A stretch of DNA of 64,000 bases from an uncultured Lachnospiraceae bacterium (GCA_910579425.1 CAJTVL010000012.1:8714-72713); one strand, 5' to 3'. Counted from the stretch's first letter, positions 15,390 to 24,981 are shown. Numbers and translations: made by a program. The notes: generated from the sequence alone by a model not told the origin.

Positions 15390-18082
15390 AAAAATGGCTT
15401 GAAATTATCTTTGACCACAGGATCAGCCTGCGGGAGCGTATGTTCAGGGTGGTCACGGGTATCTGTATGGTTGCATTGTTCATCATACTTCCCATGGGGA
15501 AAAAACCTTTAAATTGGCTGGTTCTGGCGGTAAGCCTTATATCCATATCCGCGATTGTAAAGGTCAGTATCCAGAAAAAAAGCATCCATAGAGGCGCCAC
15601 GGCTATCTCGGTATTACTCCTTTTGCTTTTCCCCTTTAGCTTTTTTACCGCAGGCGGATTCTACAGCGGTATGCCGGAATGGTTTGTACTTTGTTTCATC
15701 TACATCAGCTTAACCCTGATCGGACGGCGGAAAGCCGTATTTTTTCTGATCTGTACAGCCGAAACCCTTCTTTGCTATTACATAGCTTTTTATTTTCCGC
15801 AGTTTGCCGCACACAATACTCAGCACCATTCCTTCTTCGATTCCGCCACCTCCGTCATCCTGGTGGGTACGCTGACCAGCGTTCTGCTTTTGTTTCTGAC
15901 AAGGCTTTATGATGAGGAAAACGAACTCTCCAAACAGCAGAAAAAGGAGATCGAAGAACTGAACAAAGCGGAAAACCATTTTTTTTCCAGCATGAGCCAC
16001 GAGATCCGCACCCCCATCAACACGATCATTGGACTGAACGAAATCATTCTCCGGGGAGAAATCTCAGAGGAGGTTGCCGAGAATGCAAGAAATATCCAGG
16101 GCGCCAGCAAAATGCTTCTCACACTGATCAACGATATTCTGGACCTCTCCAAGATCAAATCCGGAAAAATGGAGATTATAAACGTTTCCTATGAGACAGG
16201 CGCACTTTTTTCGGAAATTGTCAATATGATATGGATCAAGGCCAGGGAAAAAGGACTGGAATTCCGGCTCCACGTGGATTCTTCAATTCCAAGTATGCTC
16301 TGCGGCGATGAAGTGCGCATTAAGCAGGTTTTGATCAATCTGCTGAATAATGCCGTGAAATACACCAGCGAAGGTTCCATTACCCTTTCGGCCCGGTGTG
16401 AACGCATCGCCCTGAACAGAGTACGCGTCTGGTATTCCGTGGAGGATACCGGGCAGGGCGTAAAGAAGGAGAATATCCCCTATATTTTTAATGCCTTCAA
16501 GCGGGTGGACGAGGAGAAAAACCGCCACATCGAGGGAACCGGCCTGGGGCTGAGCATCGTCCATCAGCTTGTAAGCCTGATGGGGGGAGAGATCAGCGTC
16601 AACAGCGTCTATACCAAGGGCTCAACCTTTCTGGTCATGCTGGAACAGGACATTGTAGATGATCATGAACTGGGAACCTTCACCCTTGCTTCCCGCGCCA
16701 AAATCCATGAAGGGGAACAATACCATCAAAGCTTTGAGGCTCCGGAAGCCCGCCTGCTCGTGGTTGACGACAATGAAATGAATCTGAAAGTGGTACGCAA
16801 GCTGCTCTCGGATACCAAGGTTCAGATTGACACGGCCCTCAGCGGCGCCGAATGCCTGAAGCTGACTCAATATCAGCATTATGATGTGATTTTAATGGAT
16901 CATCTTATGCCGGAAATGGACGGGATCGAATGTCTCCACGCTCTGCGCGTACAGCCGGCAGGGCTGTGTCAAAACGTACCCGTAATCGCCCTCACCGCCA
17001 ACGCAGGAAGCAACAATCAGCTCCTCTACCGGAAGGAAGGCTTTAGCGGTTATCTGGCAAAACCGGTCAGCGGAGCATTGCTGGAGGCTGCCGTCCTCAG
17101 CATTCTGCCAAAGGAGCTGGTTAAGATTCAGGAGGAAGAGAGCCAGGCCGAAATCGGAAAAGATATTCTGATCTTCGAGCAGGCAAAAAGACTCTCTCTA
17201 ATCATTACCACGGACAGCGTCTGCGATCTCCCGGAATCCCTGATCCGGGAATTCGGCATTTCCGTATGTCCCTATTATGTCTGTACGGAGGAAGGCCGGT
17301 TCCTGGACAATCTGGAGCTGTCGCCCGATGAGCTTCTGGCACATATCGCCCGGGGCAAAAGCGGCTATTCCCAGCCTCCGGATGTAGAAGATTACGAAAG
17401 GTTTTTTGCAGAGAAACTGACCGAGGCCCAGAATATTATCCATATTACCATGGCCAAACATTCCAGCCAGGGGTACTACAATGCCATGGAAGCGGCAAAA
17501 TCCTTCGAAAATGTCACTGTGCTGGACTCCGGTCATCTTTCCAGCAGCATGGGGCTTTCGGTACTCTATGCCGCCTCCATGGCGGAAAACCATGTCCCCA
17601 AGGCAGAAATCGTGAAAACCGTGAAAAGGCTAAGACACTATATCTCTTCCGCTTTTATCATCGACAGCACCCATATGATGTGTCAGGCCGGTAAGATTTC
17701 AAAGAGAATACAGATTCTCTGCGACGCCTTATTGTTCCATCCCGTCATTGTGCTTCGAAAGAGCAAAATGGTAGTCGGCGGCTTGAAAATGGGAGATTTT
17801 TCCCATGTTGCAAGACGCTATATCCGGAGAACGCTTATGAACAGGGCAGACATTGACCGGCGCATCCTGTTCATCACTTATGCCGGAATGAGCAAGGAAC
17901 AGCTTCAGCGCATCCAGACCCTGGCCCAGCAGTACTGCCCTTTCGAGCGGGTCTACCTGCAAAAGGCTTCCTCGGCAATTGCCTGCAACTGCGGCCCGGG
18001 TTCCTTCGGCCTGCTGTTTATGAAAAAAAATGATGCTCTCATCTCTTTTTCCGAAGCATCAAAGCAAAATATAAGCAACTGA
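15383..18082 (+). CDS. hybrid histidine kinase fused to a C-terminal DegV fatty-acid-binding domain
   Basis: 899 residues starting at GTG, with AGGAGG nine bases upstream. About six membrane helices (residues 15-175) are followed by HisKA with His206 (SMSHEIRTPINT), HATPase with LLNNAVKY, EDTGQGV and GTGLGLSIVHQL, and a receiver with Asp506 (VILMDHLMPEMDG). From about residue 604 to 890 a complete DegV domain follows: ITTDSVCDLPESLI, the SQPP loop, ITMAKHSSQGYYNA, VLDSGHLSSSMGL, the long helix with AGKISKR, and the closing GPGSFGLLF. DegV/FakB proteins bind fatty acids for FakA kinase. I infer that fatty-acid binding modulates this kinase. The reading frame is continuous, with no sign of a sequencing artefact. 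Confidence 0.9.
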   Translation: MLKKWLEIIFDHRISLRERMFRVVTGICMVALFIILPMGKKPLNWLVLAVSLISISAIVKVSIQKKSIHRGATAISVLLLLLFPFSFFTAGGFYSGMPEWFVLCFIYISLTLIGRRKAVFFLICTAETLLCYYIAFYFPQFAAHNTQHHSFFDSATSVILVGTLTSVLLLFLTRLYDEENELSKQQKKEIEELNKAENHFFSSMSHEIRTPINTIIGLNEIILRGEISEEVAENARNIQGASKMLLTLINDILDLSKIKSGKMEIINVSYETGALFSEIVNMIWIKAREKGLEFRLHVDSSIPSMLCGDEVRIKQVLINLLNNAVKYTSEGSITLSARCERIALNRVRVWYSVEDTGQGVKKENIPYIFNAFKRVDEEKNRHIEGTGLGLSIVHQLVSLMGGEISVNSVYTKGSTFLVMLEQDIVDDHELGTFTLASRAKIHEGEQYHQSFEAPEARLLVVDDNEMNLKVVRKLLSDTKVQIDTALSGAECLKLTQYQHYDVILMDHLMPEMDGIECLHALRVQPAGLCQNVPVIALTANAGSNNQLLYRKEGFSGYLAKPVSGALLEAAVLSILPKELVKIQEEESQAEIGKDILIFEQAKRLSLIITTDSVCDLPESLIREFGISVCPYYVCTEEGRFLDNLELSPDELLAHIARGKSGYSQPPDVEDYERFFAEKLTEAQNIIHITMAKHSSQGYYNAMEAAKSFENVTVLDSGHLSSSMGLSVLYAASMAENHVPKAEIVKTVKRLRHYISSAFIIDSTHMMCQAGKISKRIQILCDALLFHPVIVLRKSKMVVGGLKMGDFSHVARRYIRRTLMNRADIDRRILFITYAGMSKEQLQRIQTLAQQYCPFERVYLQKASSAIACNCGPGSFGLLFMKKNDALISFSEASKQNISN

Positions 18083-18093
18083 TCTTTTATTGA

Positions 18094-18140
18094 AAAATGG
18101 CGTAAGCCCGCACCCTCTCTTCCGCGGCCTGCGCCATTTT
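18094..18140 (+). terminator. long hairpin between convergent genes
   Basis: AAAATGGCG (18094-18102) pairs with CGCCATTTT (18132-18140), with further partial pairing inside (CCCGC/GCGG). It lies between the convergent kinase-DegV gene and the ArsR-like gene and could serve both. Confidence 0.5.
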
Positions 18141-18160
18141 CTCAATTCTCAACGCGAGGT

Positions 18161-19120
18161 TCACCTCTCCAACTGATAACCCACCTTCAGCACTAAGGGC
18201 TGGGGATAATTTCCGTATTTCTCTCCGAATATGTTGATTCCGCCCACATGGGTCGCATCCTCTGCGACTCCGATCTTAACGCTGATGTATGGCAGGTCAG
18301 AAAAATTAATGTCCAATATTGTAATCTCATTAATTCTGATACCATCCAGATACGTCCCCCTCTCATCCACGCGCCATGTTTTTAAAAAACCGTACTGAGT
18401 TGACAGGACGCTGATCCAGGAAGGAGTCAGCGCCCCGCGGACACCGCCGCAGTCGCAGGGGCTCTCAAATATTCCAAGCTCTTTTCCATTCACAAAGACA
18501 TCAATATCACTCTTCCACGGATCACGGTACATCGGTGCTTCCGAACAGGTTTCAAAAGAAATCTCCAGCCATTTGAACTCGATATTGTTCATAAACGCAA
18601 ACGAGAAACGATACTCCACAAAACCCGAGTGAAACCAGATTCTCTGAGCGGAAAACCTGTCCGGATGAAAGAAGGAAAGTGTGACATCTTTTTCCCCTAT
18701 TATACTGTATTCACTGCACAAGCCACAGGTTGACGTAATATTCTGCGCATCCGAATAACATCCTACCGGCATATTCATGGTAAGGCTTTTGCTTTTTTCA
18801 CCCGTTTCGGCGGATGCGTCGCTGCTCAGATCGAGAACCACTCGTGACAGGGACTGGGAGCAAAGCTTCAGTACCCCATGCTCCTGCGGTTTATATTGCG
18901 TAATAATCAACCCGGCTTCTGCCAAAATGCTTACTGAAGTTGAAATGGTAGACATGGGAACCTGCAAAGCCTCGGAAAGCTCTCCTATACTTTTATTCCC
19001 GGTCTGCAGCGTTCTGAGAATAGCAAGCCTTATTTCCGACGAAAGCGCCCGCGCCACTGCCCTTAGGCCCTGTTCGTCATTTAAATTGAACCTGGCTATT
19101 TTATTTCCATTATCCGCCAT
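18161..19120 (-). CDS. ArsR-like winged-helix transcriptional regulator with large C-terminal domain
   Basis: 319 residues from the ATG at 19120, chosen because GGGAGG lies seven bases upstream. Residues ~12-85 are a winged helix of the ArsR/HTH_20 kind (EIRLAILRTLQTGNKSIGELSEALQVPMSTISTSVSILAEAGLI; given as location). The remaining ~230 residues are a beta-rich, Trp- and Tyr-containing domain that I do not recognise as a named ligand domain; similar proteins are annotated as ArsR-family regulators near carbohydrate genes. A CGLCSEY...CDCGG pair of Cys clusters may bind metal. Its gene lies just downstream of the enolase-superfamily gene on the same strand, so it probably controls this sugar or sugar-acid locus. 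Confidence 0.72.
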   Translation of the reverse strand: MADNGNKIARFNLNDEQGLRAVARALSSEIRLAILRTLQTGNKSIGELSEALQVPMSTISTSVSILAEAGLIITQYKPQEHGVLKLCSQSLSRVVLDLSSDASAETGEKSKSLTMNMPVGCYSDAQNITSTCGLCSEYSIIGEKDVTLSFFHPDRFSAQRIWFHSGFVEYRFSFAFMNNIEFKWLEISFETCSEAPMYRDPWKSDIDVFVNGKELGIFESPCDCGGVRGALTPSWISVLSTQYGFLKTWRVDERGTYLDGIRINEITILDINFSDLPYISVKIGVAEDATHVGGINIFGEKYGNYPQPLVLKVGYQLER

Positions 19121-19136
19121 CACATGTCCTCCCTGT

Positions 19137-20276
19137 CTATATTTCGGAAGCCCAGACAAGTTCCATGCCAAAACCAGGCTTATCCGGAATCTGTACTACT
19201 CCCCTTTCTAAACGATAATCGCTGAAATCTATCCCCTCTATGGTTCCCAGAACAGCCTCCACACAGGGAATATGGTGAGGATATGCCGCAGCAAGATGGG
19301 CGCAGTAATGCGTTTTTGTCACATTGCCCCAGGCATGAGGAGAGGCCAGCCAGCCGTTTTCACTGATCTCTTTCATCAAGGTCCGCCATTTCGTGAAGCC
19401 GTATCCGCAAACATCCGGCTGCCATACGTCAAGTAAACCTTTTTTAGCCAGATCTCTCAGCAGAGGGATGTCTGTCATAGATTCGCCGTCTGCTATTAAG
19501 GTTCTGGGCCGCTTTTTTTGCAAATAGGTCTTCAGCAGGCGATTTTGTTCTTCTTCCTCCCGGAACGGCTCTTCAAACCAAAATATCTGCACATCTCCGA
19601 TTCCCTCAAGGAAAGCTATGGCATCCTCCAGACTATACCCGTCATTTGCATCGACCATAATTTCTGTCCCCGGCAAAGTCTCATGAATTTTACTGACAAT
19701 TTCAATATCCCTTGCCAGTCCTTCCTCATGTTCCATCCATTGATGGCTTCTTCCGATTTTTACTTTAAGAATTGTATGCCCCAGCCGCACATCATTTATG
19801 CATTCCTCTATCACATGATCTGCGCCAAAAGGAGCGTCTTCGGGAATAATATCATTCATATAAATCGCCCCGTCATACACGGGAGCCCTGAGCACCGACT
19901 CCGGCGAGAGCATCCGGCACACCGGAATTCCCAGGATTTTTCCCGCCAGATCATGCAGGGGAATATCAAACGCTTTCAGCCTTTCATCCAAAATACCCGT
20001 CTGAGCGTCAAAAAACTCGGTATAAGGACGTTCTTTTAACAATTCTATGTATTTTTTTGCCTCATTGAATTCCTCGCTTAACTGTCCCCAGCCGGAAATT
20101 CCGCTTTTTGTTGTCAGCTTTGCAACGGCAATCTCCCCGCCGAACCCATGATAGCCCCTGATCGCATTCTTTCCATGCAGCCTTGGATACCTTGCCCGGC
20201 AGCGATAAAACTGTACCTTTTCAATCTGTTGTTCTTTCAATTCCTGATTCCACGCTTCATAGCAGGATTGTTTCAT
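19137..20276 (-). CDS. enolase-superfamily enzyme (mandelate racemase/muconate lactonizing type)
   Basis: 379 residues with the N-terminal capping domain and C-terminal barrel of the enolase superfamily. Likely catalytic and metal residues are Lys171-x-Lys173 (KVKIG), Asp209 (VDANDGYS), Glu235 (WFEEPF), Glu265 (ADGES) and His314 (SPHAWG). This set fits acid-sugar dehydratases or racemases of the MR group. The substrate is not predictable by eye, but the adjacent importer and regulator suggest that an imported sugar acid or related carbohydrate is dehydrated or epimerised. It lies downstream of the transporter genes on the same strand. Confidence 0.82.
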   Translation of the reverse strand: MKQSCYEAWNQELKEQQIEKVQFYRCRARYPRLHGKNAIRGYHGFGGEIAVAKLTTKSGISGWGQLSEEFNEAKKYIELLKERPYTEFFDAQTGILDERLKAFDIPLHDLAGKILGIPVCRMLSPESVLRAPVYDGAIYMNDIIPEDAPFGADHVIEECINDVRLGHTILKVKIGRSHQWMEHEEGLARDIEIVSKIHETLPGTEIMVDANDGYSLEDAIAFLEGIGDVQIFWFEEPFREEEEQNRLLKTYLQKKRPRTLIADGESMTDIPLLRDLAKKGLLDVWQPDVCGYGFTKWRTLMKEISENGWLASPHAWGNVTKTHYCAHLAAAYPHHIPCVEAVLGTIEGIDFSDYRLERGVVQIPDKPGFGMELVWASEI

Positions 20277-20325
20277 CTCATATGTCCTCCAGACTCTATA
20301 TTTCTACATTTTATTTTCACGGGTT

Positions 20326-21216
20326 TCACCCCTTTATTGATCCGATCATAACACCCTTGGTAAAATGACGCTGGACAAACGGATAGATCGCCAGCATCGG
20401 AACGCATCCGGTCACGATAACCGCATATTTAATTGTAACGCCAAGCTTCGAATTCTCCGCATAAGATCCGTCCCCCGAGCTCACCTGATTCGCCAGAAGA
20501 ATATCCCTCAGTACCAACTGAAGATTTGCCTTATCCGATGAGCGCAGATAAATTAATGCATTGAAGTACGTATTCCAGGAGCCGACTGCATAGTACAGGG
20601 CAATCACCGCCAGAATAGGAGCTGACAACGGAATAACGATTTTAAGAAAATATTTCATATAGCCGCACCCGTCCAGAAAAGATGCCTCTCTGAGCTCCTC
20701 CGGTATCGTGGAGGTAAAGTAAGTCCGCATTATGATCATATTCGTTGTGGAAATGGCAGTCGGCAGTATCAACCCCCAGAGAGTATCAACCATATTCAAT
20801 TTGCTTACAAGCAGATAAGTCGGAATCAGCCCACCGCTGATATACATGGTAGCCGCAACAAAGATGGTGATCAGGCTCCTCCCGGGCAGTTCCTTTCTCG
20901 AGAGCGGAAATGCCAGCAGCATCGTCAGAACCATATTAATTACGATGCCTACTACCAAATAGATCATACTGTTTTTAAAACCTGTCAAAATCTGTGAATT
21001 TTTGACCAGCATCTTATAACCTTCCAGACTGAATTCCACCGGCCACAGGAAAACCTTTCCCAGCGATATTGCATCCGAAGAGCTAAAAGACGCGCTGAGC
21101 ACATAGATCAGAGGATAAGCTTCTATCATCAAAATCAGAATTCCTACGATCTCAAAAAAGATATGGACTGCTTTATCCTGCGGAGCTTCTTTTTTCCTTT
21201 TCGCTTTCTGTTTCAT
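20326..21216 (-). CDS. ABC sugar transporter permease (YtcP/LplC type)
   Basis: Inner-membrane permease of 296 residues with six membrane helices. I start at the ATG ending at 21216, which has AGGGAGG six bases upstream. The EAA loop that docks the ATPase is EELREASFLDGCGYMKYFLKIVIPLSAP (about residues 185-215). The end VQRHFTKGVMIGSIKG is the hallmark C-terminus of the YtcP family. Such systems take up oligosaccharides or uronate-type sugars. No ATPase gene is nearby; family members often share an MsmX-like ATPase encoded elsewhere. Confidence 0.9.
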   Translation of the reverse strand: MKQKAKRKKEAPQDKAVHIFFEIVGILILMIEAYPLIYVLSASFSSSDAISLGKVFLWPVEFSLEGYKMLVKNSQILTGFKNSMIYLVVGIVINMVLTMLLAFPLSRKELPGRSLITIFVAATMYISGGLIPTYLLVSKLNMVDTLWGLILPTAISTTNMIIMRTYFTSTIPEELREASFLDGCGYMKYFLKIVIPLSAPILAVIALYYAVGSWNTYFNALIYLRSSDKANLQLVLRDILLANQVSSGDGSYAENSKLGVTIKYAVIVTGCVPMLAIYPFVQRHFTKGVMIGSIKG

Positions 21217-21227
21217 TATCAACCTCC

Positions 21228-22154
21228 CTACCATAAACTCGTTTCATTCACCCGTTTTGCTATAAAATTCGCAATCACAAGAAGAACAATATTACATACG
21301 GAATTGAAAAGGCTGATTGCGGTTGAATAATCGAAATTGCCTTCAAGAATACCGACACGATATACATAAGTGGAAATCACATCGCTGGATGCCTGATTCA
21401 GGCTGTTTTGCATCAGAAGCACCTTTTCGTATCCTATGTTCATAATCTGCCCGCAGCGGAGCAGCAGCATGATCGTGATTGTACTGCTGATTCCGGGAAG
21501 CGAAATATGCCAGATTTTCTGCAGCCTGCCCGCCCCGTCTATCGACGCCGCCTCGTAGAGAGCCGTGTCGATCCCTGCCAGAGCGGCGATATAAAGGATC
21601 GCGTCCCACCCCATATTCTGCCAGATGCCCGATACGATATACATTGGCTTAAAGGCCTTTACAGAAGCAAAATAGTTTGTCGTAGCAAGTCCCAAAAATT
21701 GACGGATCATATTGTATACGCCTGTATTGGGATTAAAAATCAATTGCATGACACTGACAATGATAACGGCAGAAAGGAAATGGGGAATATAAGCCACATT
21801 CTGCAGCACTTTTCTGAATCTGGTGCTTCGCAGTTCTCCCAGCAGCAGGGCAAAAAAGATCGGGAAAGGAAAGCCAAACAAAAGAGCCAGAATATTGATA
21901 ATCAACGTATTTCCAACAATCCGGTCAAAATAAAAGCCGCTGAAAAACCGGTCAAAATGCTTGAATCCGACCCACTCGCTGCCCCATATTCCTTTCGCCG
22001 CCCGATAGTCCTTAAAGGCGATGATAATACCGTACATTGGCGTATATAGAAATACAATATACCATACGACTGGAATCAGGAGCATTAAATACAGTTCCTT
22101 GCATGATGCCATACGTTTCCACAAAGGCTTCTTTTTCGTTTCAGATGGCGGCAT
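21228..22154 (-). CDS. ABC sugar transporter permease (LplB type)
   Basis: 308 residues, six membrane helices, with AAAGGAGG upstream of the start. Family marks are the N-terminal KELYLMLLIPVVWYIVFLYTPMYGIIIAFKDY region (location: residues ~18-50) and the EAA loop ALYEAASIDGAGRLQKIWHISLPGI (about 195-220). It pairs with the YtcP-type permease immediately downstream to form the transmembrane channel of an importer. Confidence 0.9.
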   Translation of the reverse strand: MPPSETKKKPLWKRMASCKELYLMLLIPVVWYIVFLYTPMYGIIIAFKDYRAAKGIWGSEWVGFKHFDRFFSGFYFDRIVGNTLIINILALLFGFPFPIFFALLLGELRSTRFRKVLQNVAYIPHFLSAVIIVSVMQLIFNPNTGVYNMIRQFLGLATTNYFASVKAFKPMYIVSGIWQNMGWDAILYIAALAGIDTALYEAASIDGAGRLQKIWHISLPGISSTITIMLLLRCGQIMNIGYEKVLLMQNSLNQASSDVISTYVYRVGILEGNFDYSTAISLFNSVCNIVLLVIANFIAKRVNETSLW

Positions 22155-22258
22155 ATTACTAAACCTCCTTTGTATCGCACAAAATTTTATGCTTAATAGT
22201 TATAAACTTTGATGGGGGATGCTGCCCCCATCAAAGTAAAAGTAAGCCGGCGCCGATA

Positions 22259-23980
22259 TTACTGAAGGGAATCATAGTAAGCCTGATAATAGGAAACCAG
22301 TTCATCCACCCTAAGGCTTTCCAATGTAGCGCAGTACTTGTCCCAATCATCAAAGCTCATCTCACCTGTAATGAATTTCGCCTGACACTCAGATACATAG
22401 ACGTCAAGATCCGTTTTAATCTCATCGACGTTCTCCTGAGTTTCCGAATCAAACAAAGGAGTTCCGTATACCGGGTCTGCCTGATAGTAAGGCTCCCATA
22501 CAGGAACATTTTCCTGCACCTTTGCGGAATAGATATAGTTTGAGTTATTTTCATTCCGCCAATAACCAAACCCACCGCCGGGAAGAGGACAGGCATCTCC
22601 TACCGCTACTGCCACACCACGCTCATCATTGATCATCTCATCCGAATAGTCCCATGATCCGTCCTCATTTTTCTGACAGGTGGCCCCGATCAGATCTTCA
22701 TTGAAGCAGCCAACCGTCATAGAGCCCTCTTCCGTAAAGAAATAGTCAAGGAATCGGAAGGATACCCAGGGTGTTTCATCTGCCGAAGTAATAAACGTAT
22801 TACTCCCCATACTGTTTGACGCAAGCTGAATAACGGGGGTCTTTCCATTGGGGCTCTGTACAGGCGCAAGAGCAACATACTGATCGCTCACCGTTGTAAA
22901 AAGATCGTCTGAAGACAAACCGAATACTCCCACATTACCGGAAGAAATTTTGGCAATCGACATATCGCCGGTCTGTGTATATATCTCGTTATCCATAAGG
23001 CCTTCCGTATACATGGTATTCATATATTTAAGAACTTCTTTCCATTCATCGGTATTTTTCAGAAAGCTGACCTTACCTCCCTCTAACCTGATGTTTTCAT
23101 AGCCCATATTATAGTACAGGCCAAACAGCCCGGAGATAATATCCGCCCTGCCGTTATGGGTCGCGCCGGAATCCTCAACCGCATAGGGAATTTCGTCGGC
23201 TGCATTCCCGTTGCCATTCGGATCCCCGTCACGGAATGCGCGCAATACGTCCAACAGCTCCTCTGTTGTAGCCGGAACCTCCAATCCCAGATTATCAAGC
23301 CATTGCCGATTAATCCAAAGATTTCTGTGGCTTGTCAGGTTTGGCCGCAGGGTGTTGATTCCCGGCAGTGTATATAACTTTCCGTCAGAAGCCCTCGCCG
23401 AAATATCAACGCCCGGATATTCTTCCAAAAGAGGCTTTATTCCGTCAGAATAATATTCCATCAATTCATCGACCGCAATCACCTGGCCGTCCTCAATTGC
23501 GGCAGACAGGTTGGGAATCGTACCTTTCATGATAATATCCGGCAGGTCATTTGTTGACAGCATTAAATTGATACGTTCATCCCAGCCGTCGGCGCCGACA
23601 ACAATCCACTCGATTTCAAGGTTCATTTTTTCAGCAATGTAATTCAGAGTCTCCATTTTCTCAACATCGCCGATGTTGCCTGGCTTTCTTATCATGACCG
23701 TCTTCTTTACGGTCTCATTTACAAGCGGAAATCCCTCTTCATTAAAGTTGCCGTCTGCTTTCGCCTGTGCAATGATTTCCGGCAAAGCTGCTTCCGCCGC
23801 GTCGCCGCTTCCCGTATCGGTTTCTGTATCGGTTTCCGTCTCCGTTTTTGAAGCTGCATCGGTCCTGGCATTGTTTGTGCCGCTGCCGCTATCTTCTTTT
23901 CCGGCTCCGCATCCCGACAGTGACGAAATCATCATTGTCATGACAAGGAACATACTTAACCATTTATTACGCATTTTCAT
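22259..23980 (-). CDS. ABC transporter extracellular solute-binding lipoprotein
   Basis: 573 residues. The start at 23980 (MKMRNKW) is preferred because AGGAAGGAG lies ten bases upstream. A signal peptide ends in the lipobox LSGC, so the mature protein is anchored at Cys. A Ser/Thr/Glu/Asp-rich linker with a short repeat (TETETDTETDTG, about residues 45-60) precedes the binding domain, which is of the LplA/family 1 type: WIVVGADGWDERINLMLSTNDLPDI, the DGKLYTLP segment, and DPNGNGNAADE, which looks like a Ca2+-binding loop. It is the first gene of the importer operon, and the carbohydrate ligand is unknown. Confidence 0.9.
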   Translation of the reverse strand: MKMRNKWLSMFLVMTMMISSLSGCGAGKEDSGSGTNNARTDAASKTETETDTETDTGSGDAAEAALPEIIAQAKADGNFNEEGFPLVNETVKKTVMIRKPGNIGDVEKMETLNYIAEKMNLEIEWIVVGADGWDERINLMLSTNDLPDIIMKGTIPNLSAAIEDGQVIAVDELMEYYSDGIKPLLEEYPGVDISARASDGKLYTLPGINTLRPNLTSHRNLWINRQWLDNLGLEVPATTEELLDVLRAFRDGDPNGNGNAADEIPYAVEDSGATHNGRADIISGLFGLYYNMGYENIRLEGGKVSFLKNTDEWKEVLKYMNTMYTEGLMDNEIYTQTGDMSIAKISSGNVGVFGLSSDDLFTTVSDQYVALAPVQSPNGKTPVIQLASNSMGSNTFITSADETPWVSFRFLDYFFTEEGSMTVGCFNEDLIGATCQKNEDGSWDYSDEMINDERGVAVAVGDACPLPGGGFGYWRNENNSNYIYSAKVQENVPVWEPYYQADPVYGTPLFDSETQENVDEIKTDLDVYVSECQAKFITGEMSFDDWDKYCATLESLRVDELVSYYQAYYDSLQ

Positions 23981-24084
23981 AAAAACCAAACTCCTTCCTC
24001 TCAATTTATCATACGTTGTCTATTTGTGCGATTTTGCCATAAATTTAATAATTATTTTCTATTTTTACAGCTTTTTGTGATTAG

Positions 24085-24103
24085 ATTATATTCTTCATGA
24101 AGA
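24085..24103 (-). promoter_or_regulatory. -10 box and palindromic operator candidate of the importer operon
   Basis: The perfect palindrome TCTTCATGAAGA (24092-24103) lies directly upstream of a minus-strand TATAAT (24085-24090), inside the -35/-10 spacer; the -35 (TGGATT) is weak. A repressor bound here would block polymerase. The ArsR-like protein at 18161-19120 is the obvious candidate. Confidence 0.45.
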
Positions 24104-24235
24104 TATAATCCATTAAATCATATAATTAATATCGCGTCAACCGTCCTGCTTTTATTCAAAAAATCCGCAAAATACAGTTCCTTTGCTTCAAATAATTATG
24201 ATTCTATTCATATAAATCCATAGCATCACAGAACA

Positions 24236-24943
24236 TTATTTTCCCCCGTTCCGATTCAAATATTTCATAATCCCCATATGAATGTTCCATGCCATTTTTT
24301 CCTGAAACAGAGCAGAGGAAAGCTTTTCCGCCTCCTCACGGTTTGACAAAAATCCGCACTCCACAATCACAATCGGCTTTGAAGTCTTCTTCAGCAGAAA
24401 ATAACTGTCATTCCCCTTTGCCTCCCGCCTGTTGTCGGGATCAAGGCTCCTGAGCTGTTCCTGTATCACCTCCGCCAACTGCCTGCTGCTTTCGCTGGTG
24501 GTATAATAAAAGACCTGGGCGCCTTTCACATATTCCTCGTGGTAACTGTTCTGATGGATACTCACCACGATCACAGGGTCGGCCTTTTCGATGATCTCAA
24601 GCCTTCGCTTCATGTCCTGGACTTTTTTATTGGAGGCGCCTTCATCATAAAGCCCGGCGTCACTCTCACGGGTCATTACCACTTCAATCCCCTCCGCCTG
24701 CAGAAAATCCTTTAAAATTTCCGCTATTTTCAGGTTAATCTCTTTTTCCAGTTGATTGTTTATCCCCACCTTGCCGGGGTCGGAACCTCCGTGTCCGGCA
24801 TCAATCACCACGCAGGCTCTGCTTTTATTCTCCACCTGCAGGGAAGTCACATAAACCGCTCCCTCTCTCGCCAACACAAACATGGATACCATCAGTATCC
24901 CCACCATCACCAGCTTTAAAATCCTGTTCTGATTCTCCGTCAC
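24236..24943 (-). CDS. N-acetylmuramoyl-L-alanine amidase, CwlD-like
   Basis: 235 residues starting at GTG (24943). An N-terminal membrane anchor (about residues 10-28) is followed by an Amidase_3 domain: VVIDAGHGGSDPGKVG (first zinc His), EKEINLKIAEILK with the second zinc ligand Glu, VVSIHQNSYHEE with the third zinc His, and IVVECGFLSNREEAE with the catalytic Glu. Length and anchor match CwlD, which works in spore cortex muramic-lactam formation. A general wall amidase cannot be excluded. It is transcribed in the same direction as the GH18-like gene but separated from it by a terminator. Confidence 0.85.
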   Translation of the reverse strand: MTENQNRILKLVMVGILMVSMFVLAREGAVYVTSLQVENKSRACVVIDAGHGGSDPGKVGINNQLEKEINLKIAEILKDFLQAEGIEVVMTRESDAGLYDEGASNKKVQDMKRRLEIIEKADPVIVVSIHQNSYHEEYVKGAQVFYYTTSESSRQLAEVIQEQLRSLDPDNRREAKGNDSYFLLKKTSKPIVIVECGFLSNREEAEKLSSALFQEKMAWNIHMGIMKYLNRNGGK

Positions 24944-24981
24944 TTAGCGCCTCGCCGCAATATACCTCCCTAATATTTATG

